Below, piece by piece: positions 19,557 to 30,884 of a stretch of DNA of 64,000 nucleotides (positions within the stretch are counted from its first letter, which is position 1; every line of letters begins with the position of its first letter). The stretch is taken from NCBI RefSeq assembly GCF_000812945.1, contig NZ_JSYM01000001.1, positions 1,178,001 through 1,242,000 on the forward strand. The letters are read 5' to 3'. The position numbers were made by a program, and so were the translations under genes. The notes below the pieces were generated by a model. That model saw nothing but the letters and a program-made list of their open reading frames with translations. It had not been told where the DNA came from and made no database searches. The DNA is from Flavobacterium sp. AED. GTDB lineage: Bacteria > Bacteroidota > Bacteroidia > Flavobacteriales > Flavobacteriaceae.

Positions 19557-19610
19557 AAATCTGCATGATCTGCTTGCCAATTTATTGTTTCACGCAGATT
19601 ATGCAGATTT
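19557..19610. repeat. Long hairpin of the ATCTGC type
   Basis: A 17-base stem with one G-U pair (19557-19573 with 19594-19610; arms begin AAATCTGCATGATCTGC) and a 20-base loop, followed by a T-rich run. It lies just after the AraC gene and could serve as its terminator. The AT-poor words GCAGAT/ATCTGC recall dispersed intergenic repeats of Flavobacterium (from memory, not searched). Confidence 0.7.
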
Positions 19611-19674
19611 CTATTTTGCCTTTTTAAGAATTACGTATTGAATAACAAGATATTTAAGCACATAAAATAGGCAA

Positions 19675-19713
19675 CCTTAAATGAACTTACATTGCTTATA
19701 TGGTTAAAAAATC
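19675..19713. repeat. Left copy of inverted repeat flanking the SDR gene
   Basis: This 39-base block is the reverse complement of 20608-20646 apart from two substitutions and one-base length changes. Both copies contain the core CCATATAAG...ATGTAAGTTCATTTAA (read from the right-hand copy). Confidence 0.85.
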
Positions 19714-19810
19714 ATGATTTGAATTTCGCAAACTCTGGATTGATATTTACAATTGGCTAGCGTTGCTTCTACACTAATTTTGCTGTATTAATTTAAAACA
19801 ACTATTTAAG

Positions 19811-20578
19811 ATGGAATCAAAGAAAAACAAAATAGCATTAGTAACCGGCGGAAGCCGTGGATTAGGGAAAGATATGGCTTTGAGCCTTGCCAAAAAAGGA
19901 CTTGACGTAGTGCTGACCTACAACAGTAAGAAAGAAGAAGCGGAAGCTGTTGTAAAAGAAATTGAAAATTTGGGACAGAAAGCTGCGGCTATTCAACTGA
20001 ATGTTGCCGAAGTGAATAGTTTTGAGGCGTTTTTTCAAAATGTAGCAATTGCATTAAAAAACACTTTCGATACAGAAAAATTTGATTTTTTAGTTAATAA
20101 TGCAGGCGTAGGTGTTCACGAAAGTTTATTGAAAACAACTACAGCTCAATTTGATGATTTGGTAAACATTCAATTCAAAGGGCCCTTTTTTCTAACTCAA
20201 AAAGCTTTGGAAATAATGAACGATGGCGGTGGAATTGTAAATATTTCATCTGGATTGACTCGTTTTTCATTTCCGGGATATGGTGCTTATGCGAGTATGA
20301 AAGGTGCGATGGAAACATTGACAAAATACCAAGCTAAAGAATTGGGTGAAAGAAAAATCAGAGTAAATATAGTGGCACCAGGTGCTATAGCAACCGATTT
20401 TGGTGGCGGCGTGGTTCGCGATAACGAGCAATTAAATCAATTTATAGCTTCGGTAACGGCATTAGGACGAGTAGGTTTACCAGAAGATATTGGAAGCGTA
20501 GTGGCCTTTTTATGTACTGAGGATGCAAAATGGGTGAATGCGCAACGCATTGAAGTTTCAGGAGGAATGAACTTGTAA
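19811..20578 (+). CDS. SDR family NAD(P)-dependent oxidoreductase
   Basis: 255-aa classical short-chain dehydrogenase. The cofactor motif TGGSRGLG (TGxxxGxG) is at residues 13-20, NNAGVG follows, and the catalytic residues are Ser in NISSG, and Tyr-Lys in YGAYASMKG (about residues 162-166). The ending EVSGGMNL is typical. The arrangement resembles 3-oxoacyl-ACP reductase-like enzymes of secondary metabolism, but the substrate is unknown. The gene stands alone, downstream of an AraC regulator, and is bracketed by a 39-base inverted repeat. Confidence 0.93.
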   Translation: MESKKNKIALVTGGSRGLGKDMALSLAKKGLDVVLTYNSKKEEAEAVVKEIENLGQKAAAIQLNVAEVNSFEAFFQNVAIALKNTFDTEKFDFLVNNAGVGVHESLLKTTTAQFDDLVNIQFKGPFFLTQKALEIMNDGGGIVNISSGLTRFSFPGYGAYASMKGAMETLTKYQAKELGERKIRVNIVAPGAIATDFGGGVVRDNEQLNQFIASVTALGRVGLPEDIGSVVAFLCTEDAKWVNAQRIEVSGGMNL

Positions 20579-20607
20579 TACTAAATTATAAGTTTAAACG
20601 TTTAGGG

Positions 20608-20646
20608 GATTTTTTAAACCATATAAGAGATGTAAGTTCATTTAAG
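20608..20646. repeat. Right copy of inverted repeat flanking the SDR gene
   Basis: Partner of 19675-19713 in inverted orientation, about 900 bases away. It starts 30 bases after the SDR stop codon. Confidence 0.85.
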
Positions 20647-20710
20647 TTGGACCATTTTGAATTTATAAATGGTATAATTGTGTCTTTACTTTTTTTAATT
20701 TATAATTAAA

Positions 20711-20743
20711 AAAGGGTGTATGAAATCAATTCATACGCCCTTT
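20711..20743. terminator. Bidirectional terminator between SDR and amylase
   Basis: A 13-base stem with one G-U pair (20711-20723 with 20731-20743) has A- and T-rich flanks. It separates the convergent SDR gene and the minus-strand glucan locus. Confidence 0.85.
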
Positions 20744-20773
20744 TGTGTTTTTAAAGTAATTGTTTTTATTTCC

Positions 20774-22837
20774 TTATTTTATAATCACTTTTTTGGTAAC
20801 GTCAAGATGATTCGTGTTAACATTAACCAAATACAAACCTGTTGCTAAATTGTGGTCGATTTTTGTAGAGACACTAATTTGTTTTACGAAAACAATTTTC
20901 CCATTCAAATCAGTAACTGTAACTGTAGCAATGTCATTAGCTTCCAATTCAGGTAAAATTATATTAAACTGATTGTTGGTTGCTGGATTAGGATAGATAG
21001 TAATCAAAGTAGTTTCGCCTTCTTCATTCGAAAAGCTTTTTGCATTTGATAAGCGAGAAGTTGCTGTTCCAGCTGCGACTGCATTCAACTGCCATTGTGC
21101 ACTATAAAAACTATCTTGCGCGCCTGAATATTGGGCAGCTCCAGTTTGTCCTTCTACATTTACAATACTCGCTGGTTGCCATTTATTTCTAATTCTAATC
21201 CAAGTGCCATCAATATATTCGGGAGTCCATTGCGCACTTGACCAACCTGCCGTAATCGCTCCACATTGAACAGAACCCGTTTGATTTTCGATGTGCATAA
21301 ATTCTCCAGTACCTAGGTTTTTGAATTGCATGTAGCGACCATCGACCATTACTTTTTCCCAACGATAATTATTGTTTGCCACGGTTGCACCATAACCTAC
21401 ATTAGCGCCAGCATCGTAGAGATAGGTTCCTTTCCATCTATTTTGAATTGTATAATAATAGAGGTTTGTAACGACAAGATATTGATAAGGGTTCAAGGTC
21501 ATCGTTGCACCTGAAGTTAAGTTAATAGTTGCACCGGTATATACTTCTTTGAAAGAACCTGCCATGGCTGCTGGAACAACAAAAGTTGAGGATGATCCTC
21601 TGAGGTTTGTGATGACAATAACCTTTTCGCTTCCAGATGTTTTGGTAAAAGCACAAACGTTCGTGTTTGAATAATTGGTCATTGTGCCACGTCTTATGGC
21701 TACGCTTGAGTTTCTAAAATTTAGTATTTTAGTAAAATCTGTTTTTGCGGTAGTATTACTCCAATTAATTTTTACAGAAGTATATGGCCATGGAATTATT
21801 TGATTAAAATCGGCTTCTTGCCCGCTGGTTAAGAACGGAACACCTCGCATGTAAGCAGATACAAGAAAATTTGCGATTACGCCATCGTGACCTCCAAAAA
21901 CATTCATGGCTGTTTCAGTAGTTTCTGAGTCATGGTTAGCGGTATATCTGGCAATTTGTTGTGAGGCATTTGCCGAAGTATATTCAGTATTGGTAACCGT
22001 TTGAAGTTGGGCTACAGAAGTCCACGAGTGAACCGATTTAAGTGCATCACCATACCATTTAAACCCAAAATTCATATCAAAACCGGAAGTGAAATTTTGA
22101 GCAAAAGTACCTTCTGCAAATAGTATTAATTTATGCGAAGTAATACCTCTTAAATTACTGATGGCTTGCGTCCAGAAAGTGGCAGGAGCACTATCAGCAA
22201 AGTCACAACGATACCCGTCAATATTGGCAGCAAAAACCCAATAACGCATGGCATCAATCATTGCCGTTTTCATTGCTGTGCTATTGAAATTTAAAGCGGC
22301 TACATCAGGATACGTACTTAATTGCTGTATCACGCCATTACTTTGAACATAGTAATCGGGATGTTGGGTAATCCAGGGATGATCCCAGGAAGTTTGATTG
22401 GCAACCCAGTCTAAAATAACGGACATTCCTCTGCTATGAGCGGCATCAGAAAGGTTTCGTAAATCAGTCAGAGAACCATATTCTGAACCTACTGCTTTGA
22501 AATCTTTGATACAATAAGGAGAATTAGAACTTCTGGAATCAGTTCCGTAAGGGTAAATAGGCATCAGGTATAATACATTAATACCGAGTGCCTTGATTCG
22601 GTCTAAATCTGCTGTTACAGCTGCCAGATTACCGGCTGCACTATGCGGACGAATATGCACCTGATAAATGTTTGCATCTCTGGGATCTGATACTCCTGTA
22701 TATGGGGTTCCGTACTGAGCAGGATCTTGTGCATAAATGGAACTCGCAAATAAAAGCATCAAGATCAAACAAAGCAGGAGTACTTTTGATTGACTGGAAC
22801 AGCTATTTAATAGTTTAGAAGTGGTTTTTTTCTTCAT
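20774..22837 (-). CDS. Secreted GH13 alpha-amylase with type A T9SS signal
   Basis: 687-aa secreted alpha-amylase family protein. Order: signal peptide (residues about 10-36), GH13 catalytic barrel (about 40-450), a domain with repeated W..(I/V)..G motifs resembling a ricin-type or similar trefoil (about 455-590), then a C-terminal sorting signal (YPNPATNNQF... ending DVTKKVIIK) of type A. Catalytic residues are retained: nucleophile Asp in GYRCD, acid/base Glu in LFAEG, transition-state Asp in ANHDS. In conserved region I the usual DxxxNH reads DWVANQ, so the histidine is replaced by glutamine. It is the last gene of the glucan locus. Export through the outer membrane by type IX secretion is expected, unlike the lipoprotein amylase at 29371. 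Confidence 0.92.
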   Translation of the reverse strand: MKKKTTSKLLNSCSSQSKVLLLCLILMLLFASSIYAQDPAQYGTPYTGVSDPRDANIYQVHIRPHSAAGNLAAVTADLDRIKALGINVLYLMPIYPYGTDSRSSNSPYCIKDFKAVGSEYGSLTDLRNLSDAAHSRGMSVILDWVANQTSWDHPWITQHPDYYVQSNGVIQQLSTYPDVAALNFNSTAMKTAMIDAMRYWVFAANIDGYRCDFADSAPATFWTQAISNLRGITSHKLILFAEGTFAQNFTSGFDMNFGFKWYGDALKSVHSWTSVAQLQTVTNTEYTSANASQQIARYTANHDSETTETAMNVFGGHDGVIANFLVSAYMRGVPFLTSGQEADFNQIIPWPYTSVKINWSNTTAKTDFTKILNFRNSSVAIRRGTMTNYSNTNVCAFTKTSGSEKVIVITNLRGSSSTFVVPAAMAGSFKEVYTGATINLTSGATMTLNPYQYLVVTNLYYYTIQNRWKGTYLYDAGANVGYGATVANNNYRWEKVMVDGRYMQFKNLGTGEFMHIENQTGSVQCGAITAGWSSAQWTPEYIDGTWIRIRNKWQPASIVNVEGQTGAAQYSGAQDSFYSAQWQLNAVAAGTATSRLSNAKSFSNEEGETTLITIYPNPATNNQFNIILPELEANDIATVTVTDLNGKIVFVKQISVSTKIDHNLATGLYLVNVNTNHLDVTKKVIIK

Positions 22838-23046
22838 TGGTTTTTTGGTTTATTATATTGGTTAATTTTTTACATAAACTTTAATAAAGGGCAGTTGTAA
22901 TGAGGATTTGTTTTTCTGTTTTCAAAATATTATTGTAATTAAAACTATAGAGTTACTAGTATTAATAATTGTTTCGCTCCTTTTTTGAAGTTGTAATTAT
23001 TATGAAGTTCCGGTTTGATGAAAAATTAGTTTTAAAAAGATAAAAA

Positions 23047-23068
23047 AAACACCTCGTGAGAGGTGTTT
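23047..23068 (-). terminator. Terminator after the PorP/SprF-like gene
   Basis: AAACACCTC (23047-23055) pairs perfectly with GAGGTGTTT (23060-23068), with a four-base loop. On the minus strand it is followed by a run of T, 22 bases after the stop codon. The distal amylase gene therefore probably has its own promoter in the 252-base gap, where I see nothing else. Confidence 0.88.
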
Positions 23069-23089
23069 AAAACAAAACCCAAATTATAT

Positions 23090-23977
23090 TTAAAACTTAT
23101 ATTGTAGTAAAATCTCATTTGTATTTTTAGCACTGGCCATCGTTGAAATAGTACTCATTTCATAAGCATATCCAATGATGAATTTCTTGTTAAGAATAAA
23201 ATTAGCCATTGCTGCATAGGCTTTATCTGTTCGATACAATGCACCAACTTCAAAATTATTCTGTATTTGCAACATGGTACTGAAATCAACAGAAAATGGA
23301 GCAGCAGTAACATATCTAGCCAACACAGATGGTTTTAATACTAATGTACCTGCTGGATTAAGATTAAAATCATAACCACCGCTTAGATAAACTCTAGGTT
23401 TGTTGGTCTCTACTGTTGCATATCCATTATCATTTTTTGCATTTTGGATATTTAATAATTTTGGAACCGAAAGCGATACATAGAATTTTTCGCTTTTTAA
23501 TAAGGCACCTGCACCAAAGTTGGGATTAAAGGTGTGAATGGAACCAAAAGCAGGATCTGCTTCAACTGAATACAGTTCTAATCCCGCTGTATTTAGATTA
23601 AAATTAGTACCGCCAGCGTTGATACCCAGATACAAATCAGTGCTTTGAGTCATTTTTACTTTATAAGATAAATTAATATCTACTGCCGTTTGTTTTTCTA
23701 TAAAAGTAGAAGAATTGACTACAGCGATACCAAACCCAAGATTATTTGCTATTGGCATCCCAAAAGAAACTGCCTGAGTTTTTGGTGCATTTGCAATTCC
23801 GCTCCACTGATTTCTAAGGGAACTTGTAATTACGGTTTGCTCATCAACACCTGCATAAGCAGGATTGATAACATTCATGTGGTATTTGTAAAAAGCGAAA
23901 GAGCCTTCTTGTTGGGCAAAAACCGAACTACCAATTAAGAGTAGTACGGCTGCCAATATATTATGTATTTTTTTCAT
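23090..23977 (-). CDS. PorP/SprF family outer-membrane protein, partner of the type B protein
   Basis: 295-aa PorP/SprF-family protein with a signal peptide ending VFAQQ and the family hallmark INPAYAG (about residues 36-42), followed by beta-barrel strands and ending LLQYKF. Members are type IX secretion accessory proteins; SprF of Flavobacterium johnsoniae is needed for secretion and attachment of SprB, and type B substrates are frequently encoded beside a PorP/SprF-like gene. Here it directly follows, by 20 bases on the same strand, a large protein with a type B sorting signal, so it is probably a dedicated partner for that protein rather than the core PorP. A terminator follows. Confidence 0.9.
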   Translation of the reverse strand: MKKIHNILAAVLLLIGSSVFAQQEGSFAFYKYHMNVINPAYAGVDEQTVITSSLRNQWSGIANAPKTQAVSFGMPIANNLGFGIAVVNSSTFIEKQTAVDINLSYKVKMTQSTDLYLGINAGGTNFNLNTAGLELYSVEADPAFGSIHTFNPNFGAGALLKSEKFYVSLSVPKLLNIQNAKNDNGYATVETNKPRVYLSGGYDFNLNPAGTLVLKPSVLARYVTAAPFSVDFSTMLQIQNNFEVGALYRTDKAYAAMANFILNKKFIIGYAYEMSTISTMASAKNTNEILLQYKF

Positions 23978-23997
23978 GTTACTTTTTTATTTATAAA

Positions 23998-26757
23998 TTA
24001 TTTAGCAATGTAAATCCAGCCTTGTTTGTCAATAGAACCATCATTACCTAAATCAATTTGATAGAAATAAGAACCTACAGCTACAATTGAACCGGTGTTT
24101 TTGTATTCTCCATTCCAATCATTTTGGTAATCTTTAGAAAAATACACTTCTGCTCCTGTACTGTTTAATACGCGAACGGAGGAATTAGGATGATTTATTA
24201 AATTATTTATAAACCAAGTGTCATTTTTACCATCTCCATTTGGAGAAAATCCTTCGGCTACATTTATTTCAACTAAATCACATGCGTCACCAATACCATC
24301 ATGATCAATATCTGCCTGATCTTGATTATACGTTGTAGGACAGTTGTCATTTACGTCCAAAATACCATCAAAATCATGGTCTTCATTATACACTTCGATT
24401 GTGAAATTTTTAGTTGTAGAGCCAATAGAATTCGAAGCAGTAACAGTATAGCTGATTGCAGTTGTCTCTACAGTTGGTCTACCGCTTATTGCTCCAGTGC
24501 TGGTGTTAAAACTCATTCCGGTGGATAAAGAAGGATTGATGCTAAAAGTCGATACCGGATTTGAAGTTACAGTTGGTACTACAGTTTCCATTACTATGTT
24601 TATTGGTAACCTTAGGTTGCCGGCATATGCTAAAGCTGTTGGTATTCCTTGTATTTCAATACTAATTGTTTTTGAAGAAAAACCATAGCTATTGGTTGCA
24701 GATACTGTGTATACTGTTGCAGATTGAATGCTTGTTGGCGTTCCACTGATAATACCAGTAGCAGAGTCCAATTGAAGTCCTCCAGGTAATGCAGGATTTA
24801 CAGTATATACAAGATTGCCTAAACCTTCATCTACTGAAGGAACTAAGCTTGCAATAGCTGTATTTGTGACAAAAATATTAGGGGTACTATAGTTTAATTT
24901 ACTTGGTGCAGAAGGGATTAAAATACTATATTCTGCGGTCGTTTTATTAAAAATAATGTTATAAACACCGGCTGTTGGAACGGTTATAGGATTAGCATCA
25001 ACAACTGCTGTTCCTGAAGGAAAGTCAGTTCCTCCCCAATTGTAAGGTAAGGTCCAAGCGTGGTCACCTCTAAATTTTAATGCACCTGGTATTAAAGAAA
25101 CTCCATCAAGTGTATAAACAATACCATTTGAAGTCGTCATATCCGTATCGGTTACCCAAGCTCCCGGGGTTGCATCTCCAAATATACTTATGGTTTGAAA
25201 TGTAAAACTGTAAACTCCAGTTGTTTTATTAAAAGTGATGTTGTAAATACCTGCTGTTGGTATTGTGATACCATTTGCATCAACAACTGCTGTTCCTGAA
25301 GGAAAGTCAGTTCCTCCCCAATTGTAAGGTAACGTCCAAGCATGATCCCCTCTGAATTTTAATGCACCTTGTACGAGAGAAACTCCGTTAATTGTGTAGT
25401 GAATACCATCTATAGTTGCCATGTCAGTATCCGTATTCCATCCGCCAGGAGTCGCATCACCAATTAAACCTACTATAGCATATACTATTTGTGGGGTGGC
25501 AAATGAATAAGCTCCAGTCGTTTTATTAAAAGTGATATTATAAATACCTGTAGTTGGTATAGTTATAGGGTTAGCATCAACAACTGCTGTTCCTGAAGGA
25601 AAGGCTGTCCCTCCCCAATTGTAAGGTAATGTCCAAGCGTGATCCCCTCTAAATTTTAATGCTCCCTGTACTAAGGAAGCTCCATTAAGAGTATAAATGG
25701 TACCGTCAGTAGTTGTCATGTCAGTATCGGTTACCCAAGCTCCCGGAGTCGCATCTCCAAATATACTGATCACTTGATAGTTTACTGGTGGAATTGTAAT
25801 TGAATAAACTCCAGTTGTTTTATTAAAAGTAATATTATAAATACCTGCTGTTGGTACTGGTATAGGATTGGCATCAACTACCGCTGTTCCTGCTGGAAAG
25901 TCAGTTCCTCCCCAATTGTAAGGTAATGTCCAAGCATGATTCCCTCTAAATTTTAGAGCACCAGGAATCAAAGAAACTCCATTAAGGGTATAAATAGTCC
26001 CGTCTGTAGTTGTCATATCAGTATCAGTTACCCAAGCTCCTGGAGTGGCATCACCAAATATGCTTATGGTTTGAAATGTAAAACTATAAACACCCGTAGT
26101 TTTATTAAAAGTAATATTATAATTACCCGCTGTTGGTACGGTTATACCACTACCATCGACTGTTGCAGTTCCTGAAGGAAAACTTGTTCCTCCCCAATTG
26201 TAAGGTAATGTCCAAGCATGATCTCCTCTAAATTTTAATGCGCCAGGAATCAAAGAAACTCCATTAAGAGTATAAATAGTCCCATCTGTAGTGGTCATGT
26301 CAGTATCAGTTACCCAAGCTCCCGGAGTTGCATCACCAAATATGCTTATTACTTGAAAACTTACTTGCGAAACGACAAATGAATAAACTCCAGTTGTGAT
26401 ATTGAAAGTAATATCATAATTACCAGCGGTTGGTATTGTAATACCATTGGCATCAACTACTGCTGTACCTGAAGGAAAAGCGGTGCCTCCCCAATTGTAG
26501 GGTAATGTCCATTCGTGATTTCCTCTAAATTTTAATGCTCCTGGAATCAAAGCAACTCCTTTAAGAGTATAAGTTGTTCCATCAGTAGTGGTCATATCAG
26601 TATCCGTTGTCCAGCTTCCTGGAGTCGCATCACCGAATATACTGATCGTTAGAAAAGCTGAATTCTGTTTTTCTTCCGAAATAAGCGGTGGCTTTTTTGC
26701 ATTTGCAAAAGAAATTGTCAAAAGACAAATAATAAAAAAGAGTAATTTCTTTTTCAT
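23998..26757 (-). CDS. Six-repeat carbohydrate-binding surface protein with type B T9SS signal
   Basis: 919-aa secreted protein. After a signal peptide (about 1-20) come six tandem units of about 95-100 residues, each starting IFGDATPG and containing GALKFRG(D/N)H.WTLPYNWGGT. They resemble the C-terminal domain of the SusE-like protein of the same locus (IGTATAGGW... GALKFRLNNTWTVNYG), so each is probably a starch- or glucan-binding module. Next are two putative Ig (He_PIG-type) domains (about 615-790), a calcium-binding thrombospondin-type-3-like segment (DFDGILDVNDNCP, DIDHDGIGDAC) and the type B C-terminal signal with FSPNGDGKND, ending GWIYIAK. It should be a surface or released glucan binder. 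Its neighbour is a PorP/SprF-like protein. No catalytic domain is seen. Confidence 0.9.
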   Translation of the reverse strand: MKKKLLFFIICLLTISFANAKKPPLISEEKQNSAFLTISIFGDATPGSWTTDTDMTTTDGTTYTLKGVALIPGALKFRGNHEWTLPYNWGGTAFPSGTAVVDANGITIPTAGNYDITFNITTGVYSFVVSQVSFQVISIFGDATPGAWVTDTDMTTTDGTIYTLNGVSLIPGALKFRGDHAWTLPYNWGGTSFPSGTATVDGSGITVPTAGNYNITFNKTTGVYSFTFQTISIFGDATPGAWVTDTDMTTTDGTIYTLNGVSLIPGALKFRGNHAWTLPYNWGGTDFPAGTAVVDANPIPVPTAGIYNITFNKTTGVYSITIPPVNYQVISIFGDATPGAWVTDTDMTTTDGTIYTLNGASLVQGALKFRGDHAWTLPYNWGGTAFPSGTAVVDANPITIPTTGIYNITFNKTTGAYSFATPQIVYAIVGLIGDATPGGWNTDTDMATIDGIHYTINGVSLVQGALKFRGDHAWTLPYNWGGTDFPSGTAVVDANGITIPTAGIYNITFNKTTGVYSFTFQTISIFGDATPGAWVTDTDMTTSNGIVYTLDGVSLIPGALKFRGDHAWTLPYNWGGTDFPSGTAVVDANPITVPTAGVYNIIFNKTTAEYSILIPSAPSKLNYSTPNIFVTNTAIASLVPSVDEGLGNLVYTVNPALPGGLQLDSATGIISGTPTSIQSATVYTVSATNSYGFSSKTISIEIQGIPTALAYAGNLRLPINIVMETVVPTVTSNPVSTFSINPSLSTGMSFNTSTGAISGRPTVETTAISYTVTASNSIGSTTKNFTIEVYNEDHDFDGILDVNDNCPTTYNQDQADIDHDGIGDACDLVEINVAEGFSPNGDGKNDTWFINNLINHPNSSVRVLNSTGAEVYFSKDYQNDWNGEYKNTGSIVAVGSYFYQIDLGNDGSIDKQGWIYIAK
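24940..26655 (-). repeat. Six tandem near-identical coding repeats of about 280-300 bp
   Basis: The six protein repeats of the type B protein are also highly similar at the DNA level. The start of each IFGDATPG unit lies near 26640, 26345, 26060, 25765, 25465 and 25180 (minus strand). The near-identity suggests recent duplication or ongoing recombination, so repeat number may vary between strains and could be miscounted in short-read assemblies. Confidence 0.88.
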
Positions 26758-26814
26758 AGTTTTTTGGTTTTTAAGTTAGTATTAGTATTTATTTTTTTGG
26801 TAATTCTGTTTAAT

Positions 26815-26853
26815 AAACCATATTACAAAACAGGTGTGTTTGCAATATGGTTT
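26815..26853 (-). terminator. Hairpin after the GH97 gene
   Basis: AAACCATATT (26815-26824) pairs perfectly with AATATGGTTT (26844-26853). It sits between GH97 and the type B protein gene. The T-run on the minus side is weak, so it may be an attenuator or RNA-stabilizing hairpin instead. Confidence 0.45.
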
Positions 26854-26870
26854 GTGTTTTATTCTTCAAA

Positions 26871-29370
<2,500 letters not shown>

Positions 29371-30753
29371 TTAATTTTTCAATACTTTATATTCAAATGG
29401 CAATAAACTTATTTGAGTACTTGCTGTTATTGCTGCACCAGTAAATCCATCTTTCCAAGTCAATTTTGACAATGAAACGGGAATAGTATAATTGACTGTT
29501 GCAGTAGTTAAGTTAGATAACACAAAGACTTTTTCAGTAGCGGTTTCCATAGTGAATGCACTTATAGCGTCACTACTATATCCTTTGTAAGTCCCTTTTT
29601 TTAGGGCATTGCTAGAATTTCTGAAAGCAATGATTTTCTTATATTCGGCTAGCATATCTAAATCGGCAGTACTCCAGTCAATAGGGGTACGGTTAAAATA
29701 ATCGATTCTTTTATTGTATCCTACTTCTTGTCCGTTATAAATCATAGGTACTGAATTCATGTACGCAGTAACGACAAATGCTGCAATAGAACCTTTTTTT
29801 CCACCAAATAACTCTAACGGTGTACCATCAGAAAGGTTGACATCATGATTGGTTGTATACCTAACAATTCTATTTTCAGGATTATAATTATTAGCATATT
29901 CGGTAGCATTCGAATCTTGTAAAGTAGTAGCAGATTTATTCTCTTTGAAAACTTTTTCCAAAGCACTGAAGAAGTTAAAACCAAAAGTGTAATCAAAACC
30001 AGCAGCAAATTGACTCACTTTTGATCCTTCTGCAAGCATTAATATATTCTGGGTTTTCTTGATTTTTCTTAAAGCGGTAATGGCTTCTGACCAAAAATTC
30101 TGAGGAACAAAATCAGCATAATCACATCTGAAACCATCTATGTTTGCACTGTATACCCAATAGGACATTGCATCAATCATCCCACTTCGCATTTCAGTAT
30201 TAGTAAAATCTAACTGTGCGACATCATTATAATTAGTTCCGGGAGGGATAATAATATTTCCATTAGCATCTTTTTGATACCAATCCGGGTGAGCAGTAAT
30301 CCAGGCATTATCCCATGAAGTATGGTTCGCAACCCAGTCCAATATAACTGCCATGTTTTTTTTGTGGGCTTCTTCTACCAAAACACGTAAATCTTCCAAA
30401 GTTCCAAAATCTGTATTTACAGCTTTATAATCTTTAACAGAATATGGAGATCCTAATCCACCTGCAGATCGAACTACTCCAACAGGATAAATAGGCATTA
30501 AATAAATAACATTAACCCCAAGCTCTTGAATAGAAGTTAGTTTTTCCTGAACCCCTTTTATAGTTCCTGCCTGACTAAAAGCACGAATGTTTACTTGATA
30601 AATGACGGCATCTTCTTTTTTAGGCATTTTTTCAAACCGTGTTCCATATTGTGGATAAGCCGGAGCTGGAGTTGACTCATTATCCGAAGAACTGCAGGAA
30701 GCTAGTACCGAAGAAAAGATAAGTATAAAAACGATGTTGATATATAATTTCAT
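29371..30753 (-). CDS. GH13 alpha-amylase lipoprotein (SusG-like)
   Basis: 460-aa GH13 enzyme with a lipoprotein signal (VLASCSSS, cysteine about residue 20), placing it on the cell surface or periplasmic face, like SusG. All conserved regions are present: DWVANHTSW (region I), GFRCDYAD (nucleophile Asp), LMLAEG (acid/base Glu) and TTNHDV (region IV). It should cut starch or glycogen into oligosaccharides for SusCD import. It lies next to the SusE-like gene in the glucan locus. The secreted amylase at 20774 is a related enzyme with extra domains and a different export signal. Confidence 0.94.
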   Translation of the reverse strand: MKLYINIVFILIFSSVLASCSSSDNESTPAPAYPQYGTRFEKMPKKEDAVIYQVNIRAFSQAGTIKGVQEKLTSIQELGVNVIYLMPIYPVGVVRSAGGLGSPYSVKDYKAVNTDFGTLEDLRVLVEEAHKKNMAVILDWVANHTSWDNAWITAHPDWYQKDANGNIIIPPGTNYNDVAQLDFTNTEMRSGMIDAMSYWVYSANIDGFRCDYADFVPQNFWSEAITALRKIKKTQNILMLAEGSKVSQFAAGFDYTFGFNFFSALEKVFKENKSATTLQDSNATEYANNYNPENRIVRYTTNHDVNLSDGTPLELFGGKKGSIAAFVVTAYMNSVPMIYNGQEVGYNKRIDYFNRTPIDWSTADLDMLAEYKKIIAFRNSSNALKKGTYKGYSSDAISAFTMETATEKVFVLSNLTTATVNYTIPVSLSKLTWKDGFTGAAITASTQISLLPFEYKVLKN

Positions 30754-30798
30754 TTTTTTTGATTTTTAATAATAACCGTTAAGAACTTAGAAATGGTT

Positions 30799-30832
30799 GC
30801 ATCCCTTCCTCTTTTTCAATAAAAAGGGATGC
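30799..30832. other. Hairpin between susE-like and GH13 genes
   Basis: GCATCCCTT (30799-30807) pairs with AAGGGATGC (30824-30832), with further pairing inside. On the minus strand the T-run lies on the wrong side for a terminator, so it may be an RNA-stabilizing or processing hairpin that sets different expression of susCDE and the amylase. Confidence 0.5.
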
Positions 30833-30884
30833 TTTTTAAAATTACTAACTAAACCATTTTTATGCTAAACGAGTATTCTGTTTA

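Noticed and set aside
24940..26655. CRISPR-like or satellite-like array
   Set aside because: Units of about 290 bp stay in frame and encode similar domains; there are no short direct repeats with unique spacers.
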